The notes: generated by a model not told the origin, from the letters alone. DNA of 39,199 nt from Burkholderiales bacterium (GCA_021732385.1 JAKFVA010000039.1:1-39199); one strand, 5' to 3'. Shown: positions 27,433 to 39,199, numbered from the stretch's first letter. Translations and numbers: made by a program.

Positions 27433-28599
27433 ATGAAAATTCACGAATACCAGGGCAAGGAAATCCTGGCCCAATTTGGTGTGCCGGTGCCGCGCGGTAT
27501 TGCCGCCTTCACGGTGCAAGAGGCGGTGGAAGCCGCGCAAAAGCTCGGTGGCCCGGTGTGGGTGGTCAAGGCGCAGATTCACGCCGGTGGCCGTGGCAAG
27601 GGCGGCGGCGTGAAGGTTGCCAAGAGCATTGATGACGTCAAGCGTCTGGCCGGGGATATTTTGGGCATGCAGCTCAAGACCCACCAGACCGGCCCCGAGG
27701 GCCAGAAAGTGCGCCGCCTCTATATTGAGGACGGTGCCGACATCCATAAAGAGTATTACGTTTCCATCGTGACCGACCGTGCCACGCAAAAGCTGGCCTT
27801 TATTGCGTCAAGCGAGGGTGGTATGGACATCGAGGAAGTGGCGCACGCCACGCCCGAGAAAATCATCACCGACTTTATCGACCCGCTGACCGGGCTAGGC
27901 GCTGCACAGGCCAAGAAGATTGCGGACGCCATTGGCATGCCCGCCGAGTCCACTGCACAAGCCGTGGACATTTTTCAGAAGCTCTACCAGTGCTACATGG
28001 ACACCGATGCGTCGCTGGTGGAAATCAACCCGCTGAACCGTGACAGCAAGGGCAAGGTCATGGCGCTGGACGCCAAGTTCAACTTTGATCCGAACGCGCT
28101 GTTTCGCCATCCCGAGATCGTGGCCTACCGCGACCTGGACGAAGAGGACGCCGCCGAAATCGAGGCCAGCAAGTTCGACCTGGCCTACATCAGCCTGGAC
28201 GGTGACATTGGCTGCCTGGTTAATGGCGCGGGCCTGGCCATGGCCACCATGGACACCATCAAGCTGTTTGGTGCCGAGCCGGCCAACTTTCTGGACGTGG
28301 GTGGCGGCGCAACGCCCGAAAAAGTCACCGAAGCCTTCAAGATCATGCTGAAGAACCCCAAGGTCAAGGCGATCTTGGTGAATATTTTTGGCGGCATCAT
28401 GAAGTGCGACACCATTGCCACAGGCATCATCACGGCGTGCAAGGCCGTGAACCTGCAAGTGCCGCTGGTGGTGCGCATGAAGGGCACCAACGAAGACCTG
28501 GGCAAGAAGATGCTGGCCGAGTCGGGCCTGCCCATCATCAGTGCCGACACCATGGCCGAGGCGGCGCAAAAAGTGGTTGCGGCCATCAAGAAAATGTGA
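27433..28599 (+). CDS. sucC: Succinyl-CoA synthetase beta subunit (ADP-forming)
   Basis: 388 residues from the ATG at 27433. [21 protein letters not shown] at the start, ATP-grasp loop [30 protein letters not shown] (Mg-binding), [14 protein letters not shown], and [10 protein letters not shown] near the C terminus. With SucD it makes ATP and succinate from succinyl-CoA in the TCA cycle. sucD follows after 66 bp. An upstream ATG or GTG start would include leader sequence and is not used. Confidence 0.97.
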   Translation: MKIHEYQGKEILAQFGVPVPRGIAAFTVQEAVEAAQKLGGPVWVVKAQIHAGGRGKGGGVKVAKSIDDVKRLAGDILGMQLKTHQTGPEGQKVRRLYIEDGADIHKEYYVSIVTDRATQKLAFIASSEGGMDIEEVAHATPEKIITDFIDPLTGLGAAQAKKIADAIGMPAESTAQAVDIFQKLYQCYMDTDASLVEINPLNRDSKGKVMALDAKFNFDPNALFRHPEIVAYRDLDEEDAAEIEASKFDLAYISLDGDIGCLVNGAGLAMATMDTIKLFGAEPANFLDVGGGATPEKVTEAFKIMLKNPKVKAILVNIFGGIMKCDTIATGIITACKAVNLQVPLVVRMKGTNEDLGKKMLAESGLPIISADTMAEAAQKVVAAIKKM

Positions 28600-28665
28600 T
28601 TTTTTGTGGGGCAGGCCAAAGCGCATGTACCGCATCAGCGCTGCCCCCAACTGATTGGAAACACC

Positions 28666-29559
28666 ATGTCGATCTATATCAACAAAAACACCCGCGTAAT
28701 CACCCAGGGCATTACGGGCAAGACCGGCCAGTTCCACACCGAAAAGTGCCAGGAATACGCCAACGGCAAAGCCTGCTTCGTGGCGGGCGTCAACCCCAAG
28801 AAAGCCGGCGAGTCGATTTTCAATATTCCGATCTACGCCTCCGTTAAGGAAGCGGCCAACCAGACCGGTGCCACGGTGAGCGTGATTTATGTGCCGCCCG
28901 CAGGCGCGGCCGCCGCCATCTGGGAAGCGGTGGAAGCCGATCTGGACTTGGCCATTTGCATTACCGAGGGCATCCCGGTGCGCGACATGCTGGAAGTGCG
29001 CAACAAAATGAAGGCCAAGGAAGCCGCCGGCGGTAAAAAAACGCTGCTGCTGGGTCCCAACTGCCCCGGCCTGATCACCCCCGACGAAATCAAGATCGGT
29101 ATCATGCCCGGCCACATCCACCGCAAGGGCCGCATTGGCGTTGTGAGCCGCTCCGGCACGCTGACCTATGAAGCCGTGGCGCAGTTGACAGAAATTGGCC
29201 TGGGCCAGTCCAGCGCGGTAGGCATTGGCGGCGACCCGATCAACGGCCTCAAGCACATTGATGTGATGCAAGCTTTCAACGACGACCCAGACACCGACGC
29301 CGTCATCATGATCGGCGAGATCGGCGGCCCCGATGAAGCCGACGCGGCGCGCTGGTGCAAGGCGAATATGAAAAAACCCATTGTGGGTTTCATTGCAGGC
29401 GTTACCGCCCCGGCGGGCAAGCGCATGGGCCACGCCGGCGCGCTGATTTCGGGCGGCGCGGACACGGCGGATGCCAAACTGGAAGTCATGGAGGCGTGTG
29501 GGTTTACCGTGACGCGCAACCCGTCGGAGATGGCAAAACTGCTTAAATCACTGCTTTAG
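28666..29559 (+). CDS. sucD: Succinyl-CoA synthetase alpha subunit
   Basis: 297 residues. NTRVITQGITGKTGQFHTEK binds CoA; VIYVPPAGAAAAIWEA, ICITEGIPVRDML, LLGPNCPGLITPDEIKIGIMPG and the phospho-His region GKRMGHAGALISGGADTA are present. Partner of SucC. Ribosome site TTGGAAA precedes the ATG at 28666. Confidence 0.97.
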   Translation: MSIYINKNTRVITQGITGKTGQFHTEKCQEYANGKACFVAGVNPKKAGESIFNIPIYASVKEAANQTGATVSVIYVPPAGAAAAIWEAVEADLDLAICITEGIPVRDMLEVRNKMKAKEAAGGKKTLLLGPNCPGLITPDEIKIGIMPGHIHRKGRIGVVSRSGTLTYEAVAQLTEIGLGQSSAVGIGGDPINGLKHIDVMQAFNDDPDTDAVIMIGEIGGPDEADAARWCKANMKKPIVGFIAGVTAPAGKRMGHAGALISGGADTADAKLEVMEACGFTVTRNPSEMAKLLKSLL

Positions 29560-29654
29560 GCTTGATCTGCGCAGCCGCAGTTATTGCGGTTACCCACATG
29601 CGGGCCGTCATATCTAGAGCAGACAATCCGGTTTGGTGATATTCGAAAGCACAT

Positions 29655-30356
29655 ATGGACGATATTTTTACCGCCACTTTCATGCTGGCCGTTGGCCAGA
29701 TTATTTTGATCGACATTTTGCTGGGCGGCGACAACGCCGTGGTGATTGCCCTGGCATGTCGCAATCTGCCTCCTGAGCAGCGCAAATGGGGCATCATCTA
29801 CGGCACAGCCGGTGCCATTGTGCTGCGCGTGATCTTGATTGCTTTTGCGTTGACGCTATTGACGGTGCCTTACCTCAAACTGGTGGGGGCGGTGCTGCTG
29901 ATCTGGATTGGCGTCAAGCTGCTTATGCCCGAGGGTGAAGATGCACACAACATCACCCCCAGCGACAAGCTTTGGGGCGCCGTTAAAACCGTCATCGTGG
30001 CCGACTTGGTGATGAGTGTGGACAACGTGCTGGCTATTGCCGGGGCAGCAGAAGCCGCTGGCAAGCACCAACTGGAGTTGGTGATTTTTGGCTTGCTGGT
30101 CAGCATTCCCATCATCGTGGCGGGTAGCCAGATTGTGCTCAAGTTGATGGAGCGCTTCCCCTACATCATTACCTTGGGCGGGATGCTGCTGGGCTGGATT
30201 GCGGGTCAAATGGCCTATACCGATCCGGCGCTCAAGCCCTTTATTCCCGACGCCAAAATCTGGGAGTATGTGGCTTGTGTCGCGGGCGCGCTGTTGGTTT
30301 TGGCCATCGGCAAATGGTTCGCTCGATCGGCCCCACCCGCGGCACCATCGCACTAA
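29655..30356 (+). CDS. TerC/YjbE-family integral membrane protein
   Basis: 233 residues with about seven helices. Conserved TerC acidic motifs IDILLGGDNAVVIALACRNLP near the N terminus and DLVMSVDNVLAIAGAAEAA in the middle, both with the Asp-Asn pair that is thought to bind metal; then LMERFPYIITLGGMLLGWIAG. Members take part in metal handling, including Mn efflux and secreted-enzyme metalation. Upstream 95 bp do not fold into an obvious manganese riboswitch. It may be transcribed with sucCD or alone. Confidence 0.88.
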   Translation: MDDIFTATFMLAVGQIILIDILLGGDNAVVIALACRNLPPEQRKWGIIYGTAGAIVLRVILIAFALTLLTVPYLKLVGAVLLIWIGVKLLMPEGEDAHNITPSDKLWGAVKTVIVADLVMSVDNVLAIAGAAEAAGKHQLELVIFGLLVSIPIIVAGSQIVLKLMERFPYIITLGGMLLGWIAGQMAYTDPALKPFIPDAKIWEYVACVAGALLVLAIGKWFARSAPPAAPSH

Positions 30357-30412
30357 GTGCGGCGGCGTGCCGCAGATTAGCAACACACCCGAAAATTGCG
30401 CACTACCGTTAC

Positions 30413-30441
30413 TTGTTTGTAACATGCCAGTCTGTTAATGT
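30413..30441 (+). promoter_or_regulatory. Candidate promoter for the signalling operon
   Basis: TTGTTT (30413-30418) and TAATGT (30436-30441) with a 17-bp spacer, in the 201-bp AT-rich gap after the terC-like gene. The -10 is weak. The downstream leader includes the small inverted repeat TTTAAA/TTTAAA near 30494-30510. No CRP-like TGTGA-N6-TCACA site was found. Confidence 0.35.
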
Positions 30442-30557
30442 ATGTAAACAAAAGCGTGCCTTTGTTTGCGGGCAGGGGTCGGCGTGCAAAGTTTAAATAC
30501 CTTTAAAAGCGGATAACGACACCGCGCGAGGTCGTCGTTGCCAACAAGGGGCGGGTA

Positions 30558-33349
<2,792 letters not shown>

Positions 33350-33353
<4 letters not shown>

Positions 33354-34135
33354 ATTACGTCTTTTGCTCCAGCACCGACCCTGGACTCGCCCGCGACAAC
33401 AACGAAGATGCGGTTACTTTTGACGAAGAAACCGGCCTAGGCATCCTTGCTGATGGCATGGGAGGCTACAACGCTGGCGAGGTGGCCAGCGGTATGGCCA
33501 CCACGTTCATCAAGTCGGAGTTGAGCCGCTGGCTGTCGCAGGCGGGCCGCCATGCCAACGGCAAGGAAGTGCGCCGGGCCATGGAAATCTGCGTCGAAAA
33601 CGCCAACCGCTCAATTTTCAATGCGGCCAACTCCAACGCCCACTACACCGGCATGGGCACTACCTTGGTGATTGGTGTGTTCCAGAATGACCGCCTGATG
33701 CTGGGGCATATCGGTGATTCGCGCTGCTACCGGCTGCGCAATGGCCAGTTGCAGCAGATCTCTAAAGACCATTCCTTGCTGCAAGAGCAAATGGATGCGG
33801 GCCTGATCACGCCCGAGCAGGCCGCTACATCAAGCAACAAAAACCTGGTGACGCGCGCCCTTGGCGTGGAAGACGCCGTCTTGCTGGAAATCAACGAGCA
33901 CAACGTTGAGGCGTTGGACCTGTTCTTGCTGTGCTCAGACGGCTTGTCCGACATGGTGGGGGATGCGCAAATTGCCGAAGTGTTGAACGCCCCCGTTGCA
34001 CTGGAACAAAAGGCCGTTAATCTGATAGGTTTGGCTAACGCCCATGGCGGGCGCGACAATATCAGTGTGTTGTTGGCGCAAGCTTCCGGCACAACCAAAA
34101 AGCGTGGGCTAATGGCGCGCTTTTTGGGCAAGTAA
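33350..34135 (+). CDS. PP2C-family Ser/Thr protein phosphatase
   Basis: 261 residues. PP2C metal and catalytic motifs all present: LARDNNEDAVTF, GILADGMGGYNAGEVAS, LMLGHIGDSRCYRLRNG, DHSLLQEQMDAGLI, LLCSDGLSDMVGD and HGGRDNISVLL. No membrane helix; a soluble Mn/Mg-dependent phosphatase like Stp1. Its ATG overlaps the kinase TGA, so it is translated with the kinase it probably opposes. The FHA gene follows after 37 bp with an AGGAG site. Confidence 0.96.
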
Positions 34136-34172
34136 ACGTTATTTTTTCAAGTTTCATTAACAGGAGTCGACC

Positions 34173-34829
34173 ATGCCGAAAATGATCGTTTCGATCGACG
34201 GTGTTGTCATCAAGGAAGTTCAGCTCACCAAAGACCGGACCACTTTGGGGCGCAGGCCATACAACGACATCGTGATTGACAACTTGGCCGTCAGTGGTGA
34301 GCACTCGGTATTGCAGATGATGGGCAATGAAGTCCATCTGGAAGACTTGAACAGCACCAATGGCACTTATGTCAATGGCAAGGCCGTCAAGAAGCAGCGC
34401 CTGGAGAACAACGACACGATCGAGATTGGCAAGTACAAGATCAAGTACATCAACGAAGCGGCCGCCGCTGGATTTGAGAAAACCATGATGATCAAGGCCG
34501 GTACCGGCGGCTTGCCTGCTCCTCAAGCGCAAACGGCTGCTGCGCCAGCCCAGGATGGCGGCCCGGCCATCAATGCCGTTATCAAGGTCTTGTCTGGCGC
34601 GGCTGCGGGCCGTGAGGTGCCTCTGCTCAAGGTGGTGACCACCATTGGCAAACCCGGCGTGGCGGTTGCAGCGATCACCAAGCGGGCGCACGGCTTTGTG
34701 GCGGCTCACGTTGAAGGGGCCAACAAACCCATGCTCAATGGCACGCCAATCGGTGCCGAACCCGTCACATTGAAAAACGGCGACCTGCTGGAGCTGGCGG
34801 GTACGCAGATGCAGTTCGTTCAGGCCTGA
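34173..34829 (+). CDS. FHA-domain protein with a second degenerate FHA-like half
   Basis: 218 residues. The first half is a full FHA domain, with phosphothreonine-contacting residues visible: TTLGRRPYNDIVID (Gly-Arg), VSGEHSVLQ (Ser-x-x-His) and LNSTNGTYVNG (Asn-Gly). A linker holds FEKTMMIKAG (~101-110), a Thr motif also found in the kinase tail. The second half (~130-218; AVIKVLSGAAAGREVPLLK, TTIGKPGVAVAAI, ITKRAHGF, PMLNGTPIG) keeps the FHA outline but lacks the Gly-Arg and Ser-x-x-His sites, so it probably no longer binds phosphopeptides. Similar to GarA/OdhI-style switches, by inference. It links kinase/phosphatase to the downstream cyclase gene. Confidence 0.93.
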   Translation: MPKMIVSIDGVVIKEVQLTKDRTTLGRRPYNDIVIDNLAVSGEHSVLQMMGNEVHLEDLNSTNGTYVNGKAVKKQRLENNDTIEIGKYKIKYINEAAAAGFEKTMMIKAGTGGLPAPQAQTAAAPAQDGGPAINAVIKVLSGAAAGREVPLLKVVTTIGKPGVAVAAITKRAHGFVAAHVEGANKPMLNGTPIGAEPVTLKNGDLLELAGTQMQFVQA

Positions 34830-34872
34830 AGCTGCAGGTCTGCTGAAACCAGCACAGAGGCAACAGGATCAC

Positions 34873-37122
34873 ATGGGGTCGATCTCCAAACAATGGTCCC
34901 GGATTGCGGTCACCTTGATTCCGCTGCTGTTTGCGCTGCTGCATGCGAGCAGCATTTTGCAAATCGACGTTCTGCAGCGGCTTGACGATATCGTCTACGA
35001 CACCCGGCTGCGCGCCACCATGCCGGGCACGGTGGACGAGCGCATTGTGATTGTCGATATTGACGAAAAAAGCCTGGCCGAGGTAGGGCGCTGGCCGTGG
35101 AGCCGTAACAAGCTTGCCCTGCTTACTGATGAGCTGTTTGTGCGGCAAGAGGTGGCGCTGATTGGCTTTGACGTGGTGTTTGCCGAGGCAGACGACAGCT
35201 CGGGACTGAGTCGGCTCAAGCTGCTGGCACAAAATGAACTGCGCGATCAAGCCGCCTTTGCGCAGCGGCTGGTTGAGTTGCAGGGCGTGCTGGATTACGA
35301 CGCCTTGTTTGCCAAATCACTGGTCAACAAACCCGCTGTGTTGGGCTACTACTTCACCAGCGACCGTGACGGTCGCACGTCTGGCGAGCTGCCTGCGCCA
35401 GTCATGCAAAAAGAGGCGCTGACGGGCCGCCCCATTAAATTTACGTCCTGGAACGGCTATGGCGCCAACATCAGCCAAATTGCCCAGACCGTGCCAATGG
35501 CCGGCTTTTTCAATTCAATTACCGAAGGCGATGGCGTGGTGCGCTCCATTCCCTTGCTGGCCGAGTACAAGGGGCAATATTACGAGTCACTGTCACTGGC
35601 CATGTTCCGTATGCTGGTAGGGTTGCCCAAAGTCGAGCCGGGTTTTCCACAGGAGCGGTTTTTATCGCGAAACTACCAGGGGCTTGAGAGTATCTTGCTT
35701 AAACAAGGCGGTAAGACACTTGCCATACCGGTGGATGCGCGGGTGGCGGCCTTGGTGCCTTTTCGTGGCCGTGGCGGTGTCAATGGCGGTTCATTCAAAT
35801 ACATTTCTGCCGCTGACCTGATCGCCAAACGCACGCCGGCTGCTGCGCTCAAGGGCAAGATTGTTTTGCTGGGCACTACAGCGCCTGGCCTGCTAGATCT
35901 GCGCGTCACGCCAGTGGGCGAAACATACCCCGGCGTGGAAACGCATGCCAATGTGATCTCTGGTTTGCTTGACGGCAAGCTCTTAGTTAAGCCCGACTAT
36001 GCGGTGGGTTTTGAGGTGCTGATGCTGCTTTTGGTGGGCGTCACGCTGGCGGTCACCTTGCCTTTGCTCACGGCCACCAAGGCCGTGGCATTAAGCGTGG
36101 CCATGTTGGCTGGCGTGTTTGGCTTGAACTTGTGGTTGTACCTGTCGTATGAGCTGGTGTTCCCGCTGGCGTCATCCGTGGTCATGGTGCTTACGGCTTT
36201 TGCGCTCAATATGAGCTATGGTTATTTTGTGGAAAGCCGCTCCAAGCGTGAATTGGCCAATTTGTTTGGCACCTATGTGCCGCCCGAGCTAGTCGATGAA
36301 ATGGTCAAAGACCCCGACAGCTACAGCATGAAGGCGTCGTCCAAAGAGTTGACGGTGATGTTTTGCGACATGCGCGGTTTCACCAAACTCTCTGAAAAAA
36401 TGGAGCCCACGGAACTGCAGGCGTTACTTAATGAAGTGTTTACCCGCCTGACAGATATCATTCGCGCCAACCGCGGCACTATCGACAAATACATGGGCGA
36501 TTGCGTCATGGCGTTTTGGGGTGCGCCGGTAGAAACGCCCAGCCACGCACAACTGGCAGTTAAAACAGCCATCGAGATGAGCGCCGCTGTGGCAAAACTC
36601 AACGCGGAATACCGCGCCAAGGGCATCCCTGAAATTGGGGTGGGGATCGGGCTCAATACCGGCACCATGTGCGTAGGCGACATGGGCTCGGATATCCGGC
36701 GCAGCTACACCGTGATTGGCGATGCGGTCAATTTAGGCTCGCGCCTAGAGGGCTTGTCCAAAACCTATGGCACCGAGATTGTGGTGAGTGAATCCACCCG
36801 CAAAATGGCGCCTGATTTTGCCTGGCTGGAGCTTGACAAGGTGCGAGTCAAGGGCAAAGAACAGGCGGTGGGCATTTACTTCCCAATGGGCAGCAGCGAC
36901 AAGCTCGACAAAAATGAGGCCACTGAACTCAAAACCTGGGCGACCGTGCTTAAAGCCTACCGCAATCAGGATTGGGATCAATGCGATGTGCAATTACTGA
37001 ACTTAGAACGCATGGGTGCCAAAAAATTCCTGTACCAACTCTATGTTGAACGTGTAGCCTCTATGCGTTTGCTGCCATTTGATCCCGGTTGGGATGGCGC
37101 TACCAATTTTGAAACCAAATAA
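34873..37122 (+). CDS. CHASE2-domain membrane class III adenylate/guanylate cyclase
   Basis: 749 residues. N-terminal helix ~9-25, extracytoplasmic CHASE2 ~33-370 (LDDIVYDTRLRA, IVDIDEKSLAEVGRWPWSRNKLALL), three helices ~376-450, then FGTYVPPELVDEMV and a class III cyclase domain ~490-640. Metal-binding Asp in FCDMRGFTKLSE and in DKYMGDCVMAFWGAP; substrate Lys in DKYMGD; RRSYTVIGDAVNLGSRLEG holds the transition-state residues. The Lys/Thr pattern favours ATP, so cAMP is the likely product. C-terminal ~110 residues are helical (LKAYRNQDWDQCD...LNLERMGAKKFLYQLYVER). Ribosome site AGG upstream. It has the same sensor architecture as the kinase two genes earlier. Confidence 0.94.
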   Translation: MGSISKQWSRIAVTLIPLLFALLHASSILQIDVLQRLDDIVYDTRLRATMPGTVDERIVIVDIDEKSLAEVGRWPWSRNKLALLTDELFVRQEVALIGFDVVFAEADDSSGLSRLKLLAQNELRDQAAFAQRLVELQGVLDYDALFAKSLVNKPAVLGYYFTSDRDGRTSGELPAPVMQKEALTGRPIKFTSWNGYGANISQIAQTVPMAGFFNSITEGDGVVRSIPLLAEYKGQYYESLSLAMFRMLVGLPKVEPGFPQERFLSRNYQGLESILLKQGGKTLAIPVDARVAALVPFRGRGGVNGGSFKYISAADLIAKRTPAAALKGKIVLLGTTAPGLLDLRVTPVGETYPGVETHANVISGLLDGKLLVKPDYAVGFEVLMLLLVGVTLAVTLPLLTATKAVALSVAMLAGVFGLNLWLYLSYELVFPLASSVVMVLTAFALNMSYGYFVESRSKRELANLFGTYVPPELVDEMVKDPDSYSMKASSKELTVMFCDMRGFTKLSEKMEPTELQALLNEVFTRLTDIIRANRGTIDKYMGDCVMAFWGAPVETPSHAQLAVKTAIEMSAAVAKLNAEYRAKGIPEIGVGIGLNTGTMCVGDMGSDIRRSYTVIGDAVNLGSRLEGLSKTYGTEIVVSESTRKMAPDFAWLELDKVRVKGKEQAVGIYFPMGSSDKLDKNEATELKTWATVLKAYRNQDWDQCDVQLLNLERMGAKKFLYQLYVERVASMRLLPFDPGWDGATNFETK

Positions 37123-37143
37123 CGACAATTACAGGGCTGCATC

Positions 37144-37935
37144 ATGAAAGTACGCGTGTTGGGCTGCTCAGGCGCTATCGCCAAGGGGTGCAGAACCACG
37201 TCTTTTCTGGTGGATGGCGATGTACTGGTAGATGCTGGTACCGGCGTAGGCGACCTGACGCTGGATGAAATGCGTGGCATCAATCATGTGTTGCTCACGC
37301 ACTCACATCTGGATCACATCGCCGCCTTGCCGCTCATGGTTGACGCCATTGCAGCGCAGCGTAATAGCCCATTGAAGGTACATGCTTTGGCGGGCACCAT
37401 AAATGCGCTGAAAACCCATATTTTCAACAACGTCATCTGGCCCGATTTCACCCGCATTCCATCGGTTGCTGCGCCTTTTGTCAGCCTGCATGAAATTGTC
37501 GTGGGTCAAACCCTGGAGCTGGCGGGCAAGCGCGTGGAGGTGTTGCCCGCAGTGCATACCGTGCCAGCCGTCGGGTTTTCTATCTCGGCTGGCGCAGGTT
37601 GCTGGGTATTTACCGGCGACACCGAGCGCAATCCAGCCTTGTGGCGCCGCATCAACCAGCTTGATGTGGCGGCGCTGGTGATTGAAACCGCGTTCAGCAA
37701 CCGCGAAAAAGACCTAGCCAAACGCAGCTTGCACCTGTCGCCTCATGCATTAGCCAATGAGCTGGACTGCATCGACAAGACCAAAAAATACCCAATCTAC
37801 ATCACGCACACCAAACCGGCAGAGACTGAACTGATCATGGCCGAGATACAGAAGTTTGACCAAACCACCCCGTTCGGTCCAAATGTCAGCCACGACATAC
37901 GCTGGTTGCGCGCCGGTCAAGAGTTTGAAGTATGA
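37144..37935 (+). CDS. Class II cyclic-nucleotide phosphodiesterase (metallo-beta-lactamase fold)
   Basis: 263 residues. MBL-fold metal site: LLTHSHLDHIAALP (HxHxDH), LPAVHTVPAVGFSI (His), WVFTGDTERNP (Asp) and IYITHTKPAE (His). N terminus MKVRVLGCSGA and FLVDGDVLVDAGTG fit the yeast PDE1/PDEase class II family, which hydrolyses cAMP/cGMP. It is 21 bp after the cyclase and its stop overlaps the next start (ATGA), placing synthesis and breakdown of the same messenger in one operon. No signal peptide is seen, so it acts in the cytoplasm. Confidence 0.88.
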   Translation: MKVRVLGCSGAIAKGCRTTSFLVDGDVLVDAGTGVGDLTLDEMRGINHVLLTHSHLDHIAALPLMVDAIAAQRNSPLKVHALAGTINALKTHIFNNVIWPDFTRIPSVAAPFVSLHEIVVGQTLELAGKRVEVLPAVHTVPAVGFSISAGAGCWVFTGDTERNPALWRRINQLDVAALVIETAFSNREKDLAKRSLHLSPHALANELDCIDKTKKYPIYITHTKPAETELIMAEIQKFDQTTPFGPNVSHDIRWLRAGQEFEV

Positions 37936-39199
37936 ATGCGGTATTTAAAACAACAGGCAGTGAAGTGAACAGCGAGCAGGCTTTTCTGAACTCGCAGATG
38001 CTGCCGCCTGAGCAGCGCGGCGTGACGTTTGAGGCCCTGTTTTTCCGGCAGCTTCAAGCCGTCACCACGCGCATCCACGAAACCGAAAACATTGACCAAA
38101 TCATGCTCGAGGTCAGCCCCGAGATTTGCAAGCTGCTCAATGCCGACCGTCTCACGCTGTACGCCATCAATGACGACAAAAGCGCGATAGTTTCCAAGAT
38201 AAAAACTGGCCTTAACGCCAGCCGCGATCTCAAGCTGCCCATCAGCGCGCAAAGCATTGCGGGTTATGTCGCGCTTAGCCGGCAGATGATCAATATCGCT
38301 GATGTCTACGATGAAGAAGCGCTCAAGCGTATTGATCCGGGGCTGACTTTTCTCAAGGAAGTTGACAAGCGTTCAGGCTATCGCACCAAACAGATGCTGG
38401 TGGTGCCCATTGTTGATACCGATAACTTGCACGGTGTTTTGCAGGTCATCAACAGCAAAAGTGACCAGACCTTTGGCGACTTGGAGGTTGAGGGCGCAAC
38501 GCAACTTTGCAAGACACTCGCCACAGCGATTCGCCAGCGCATGCAAAAGGCCGAGGAAGGCCAGCGCCGCAAAGCCACCAAGTACGACGGCTTGCTGGCT
38601 CAAGGGGTGATCTCCGAGGCGGAACTAAGTGAGTGCGTGCTAAAGGCGCGTGAGCAAGCGCAGTCGGTGGAGCATTTGCTAATGGCCGACTACCAAATTC
38701 GCCCTGCGCAAATTGGCCCCTCGCTGGCAAAGTTTTTCGGTACTGCGTACGAGCCCTTTAACTCCGGACGCATTCGCTCTGAAATGCTGCACGCAGCGCT
38801 CAAACGCGATTTCCTGGAGCAACAGGGCTGGATTCCGCTCGAGGATTCTCCCGAGGGCATGCTAGTCATGTGCCTGGACCCTGAAGCAGTCAGGGGCTCA
38901 CGAATTTTGCCGCAGGTATTTCCGCGCCTGGCCCGGTTTGCCTACCGCGTGACGACGCAAACCGAATTTGTGGAGACACTCGACCAACTTTATGGCGCTG
39001 CCGCTGACGGCGGCTCGATTGACCAGATGCTGGCCGATTTAAGTGCCCCCATAGACACCGATGGTGCGTCAGACGACGCCCTGGAATCTGCGGCCGCTGA
39101 CAACGAATTGGTGAAATTTGTCAACAAAGTCATCATTGACGCTTACAACCAGAAAGTATCTGACATCCACATTGAGCCGCTGCCGGGCAAGGCCAAAAC
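37932..39199 (+). CDS. GAF-domain GspE/PilB-type ATPase, N-terminal part
   Basis: The frame is open to the window end (422 residues seen). Start ATG at 37932 overlaps the phosphodiesterase stop. Order: GAF domain ~40-195 (TRIHETENIDQIMLEVSPEI, LLNADRLTLYAINDD, SAQSIAGYVALS, MLVVPIVDTDNLHGVLQVINSK), a GspE/MshE N-terminal-like domain ~218-330 (YDGLLAQGVISEAELSECV, QIGPSLAKFFGTAYEPF), a variable acidic stretch, then ~391 onward FVNKVIIDAYNQKVSDIHIEPL, the start of the GspE/PilB/PilT ATPase domain. Walker A lies beyond the edge. Such ATPases power type II secretion or type IV pilus assembly; GAF domains can bind cyclic nucleotides, which would fit its neighbours. Confidence 0.9.
   Translation, partial: MNAVFKTTGSEVNSEQAFLNSQMLPPEQRGVTFEALFFRQLQAVTTRIHETENIDQIMLEVSPEICKLLNADRLTLYAINDDKSAIVSKIKTGLNASRDLKLPISAQSIAGYVALSRQMINIADVYDEEALKRIDPGLTFLKEVDKRSGYRTKQMLVVPIVDTDNLHGVLQVINSKSDQTFGDLEVEGATQLCKTLATAIRQRMQKAEEGQRRKATKYDGLLAQGVISEAELSECVLKAREQAQSVEHLLMADYQIRPAQIGPSLAKFFGTAYEPFNSGRIRSEMLHAALKRDFLEQQGWIPLEDSPEGMLVMCLDPEAVRGSRILPQVFPRLARFAYRVTTQTEFVETLDQLYGAAADGGSIDQMLADLSAPIDTDGASDDALESAAADNELVKFVNKVIIDAYNQKVSDIHIEPLPGKAK

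Noticed and set aside
27895-29433. A 512-residue open frame opposite sucC-sucD
   Set aside because: It is His/Gly/Ala-rich with no domain motif and mirrors the third-position bias of the clearly real sucCD genes on the other strand.
29560-29654. Manganese (yybP-ykoY) riboswitch upstream of the TerC-family gene
   Set aside because: Only 95 bp are available and the conserved loops of that riboswitch are not visible; just a 5-bp stem (CCGCA/TGCGG at 29575-29589) is seen.
30357-30557. CRP/cAMP-receptor binding site before the signalling operon
   Set aside because: No TGTGA-N6-TCACA-like pair; the nearest TGTAAC...GTTAAT arrangement is not a match.

Overview
The window reads as a chromosomal segment of a Burkholderiales bacterium, most likely Comamonadaceae (Rhodoferax/Polaromonas-like). 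I infer this from protein style and gene content, not from a search: a topoisomerase III with a SWIB tail, a TctD/TctE-like two-component pair, a type 2 ArgC, short TACAAT/TATAAA promoter elements, and a 17-18 bp CTAT...ATAG palindrome scattered through genes and spacers. Coding density is high. I see no tRNA, rRNA, CRISPR array, prophage or insertion sequence.

Layout. (1) 1-2.4 kb: the end of surA, then rsmA, then a minus-strand pair made of an exported RNase Sa/barnase-type ribonuclease and its barstar-like inhibitor. (2) 2.6-4.9 kb: maeB (malic enzyme with a phosphotransacetylase-like tail), with a 16-bp palindrome in its probable promoter. (3) 5.1-10.6 kb, minus strand: a tight run murU-pepP-mtnP-arsS-two glycosyltransferases. 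The last three match the arsenosugar biosynthesis families, and mtnP could supply a depurination step. (4) 10.7-14.4 kb, plus: tkt, an unknown two-helix membrane protein, and gap. (5) 14.5-19.5 kb: topB (with histone H1-like linker and SWIB domain), divergent across a 37-bp alternating purine-pyrimidine tract from a SET-domain methyltransferase gene, which is followed by birA and a SPOR-like protein. (6) 19.6-24.7 kb: a glutathione S-transferase, a sensor kinase/response regulator pair, a MarR regulator, and recA-recX with a LexA-type box. (7) 24.7-30.4 kb: a 405-bp AT-rich spacer carrying a good sigma-54 promoter for amt; then argC divergent from sucCD, which has a hairpin-rich leader; then a TerC-family membrane protein.

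(8) 30.5-39.2 kb is the most unusual part: a six-gene, co-directional, overlapping or closely spaced signalling operon. It encodes a CHASE2 membrane Ser/Thr kinase, a PP2C phosphatase, an FHA protein, a CHASE2 membrane class III nucleotide cyclase, a class II cyclic-nucleotide phosphodiesterase, and the start of a GAF-containing GspE/PilB-type secretion or pilus ATPase (cut by the window edge). It thus combines writer, eraser and reader of Thr phosphorylation with writer and eraser of cAMP/cGMP, feeding by position into a motor-ATPase-like protein that has a possible nucleotide-binding GAF domain. Similar Glu-Lys-Thr-hydrophobic motifs recur in the kinase tail and in the FHA protein, suggesting phosphothreonine-FHA docking within the system.
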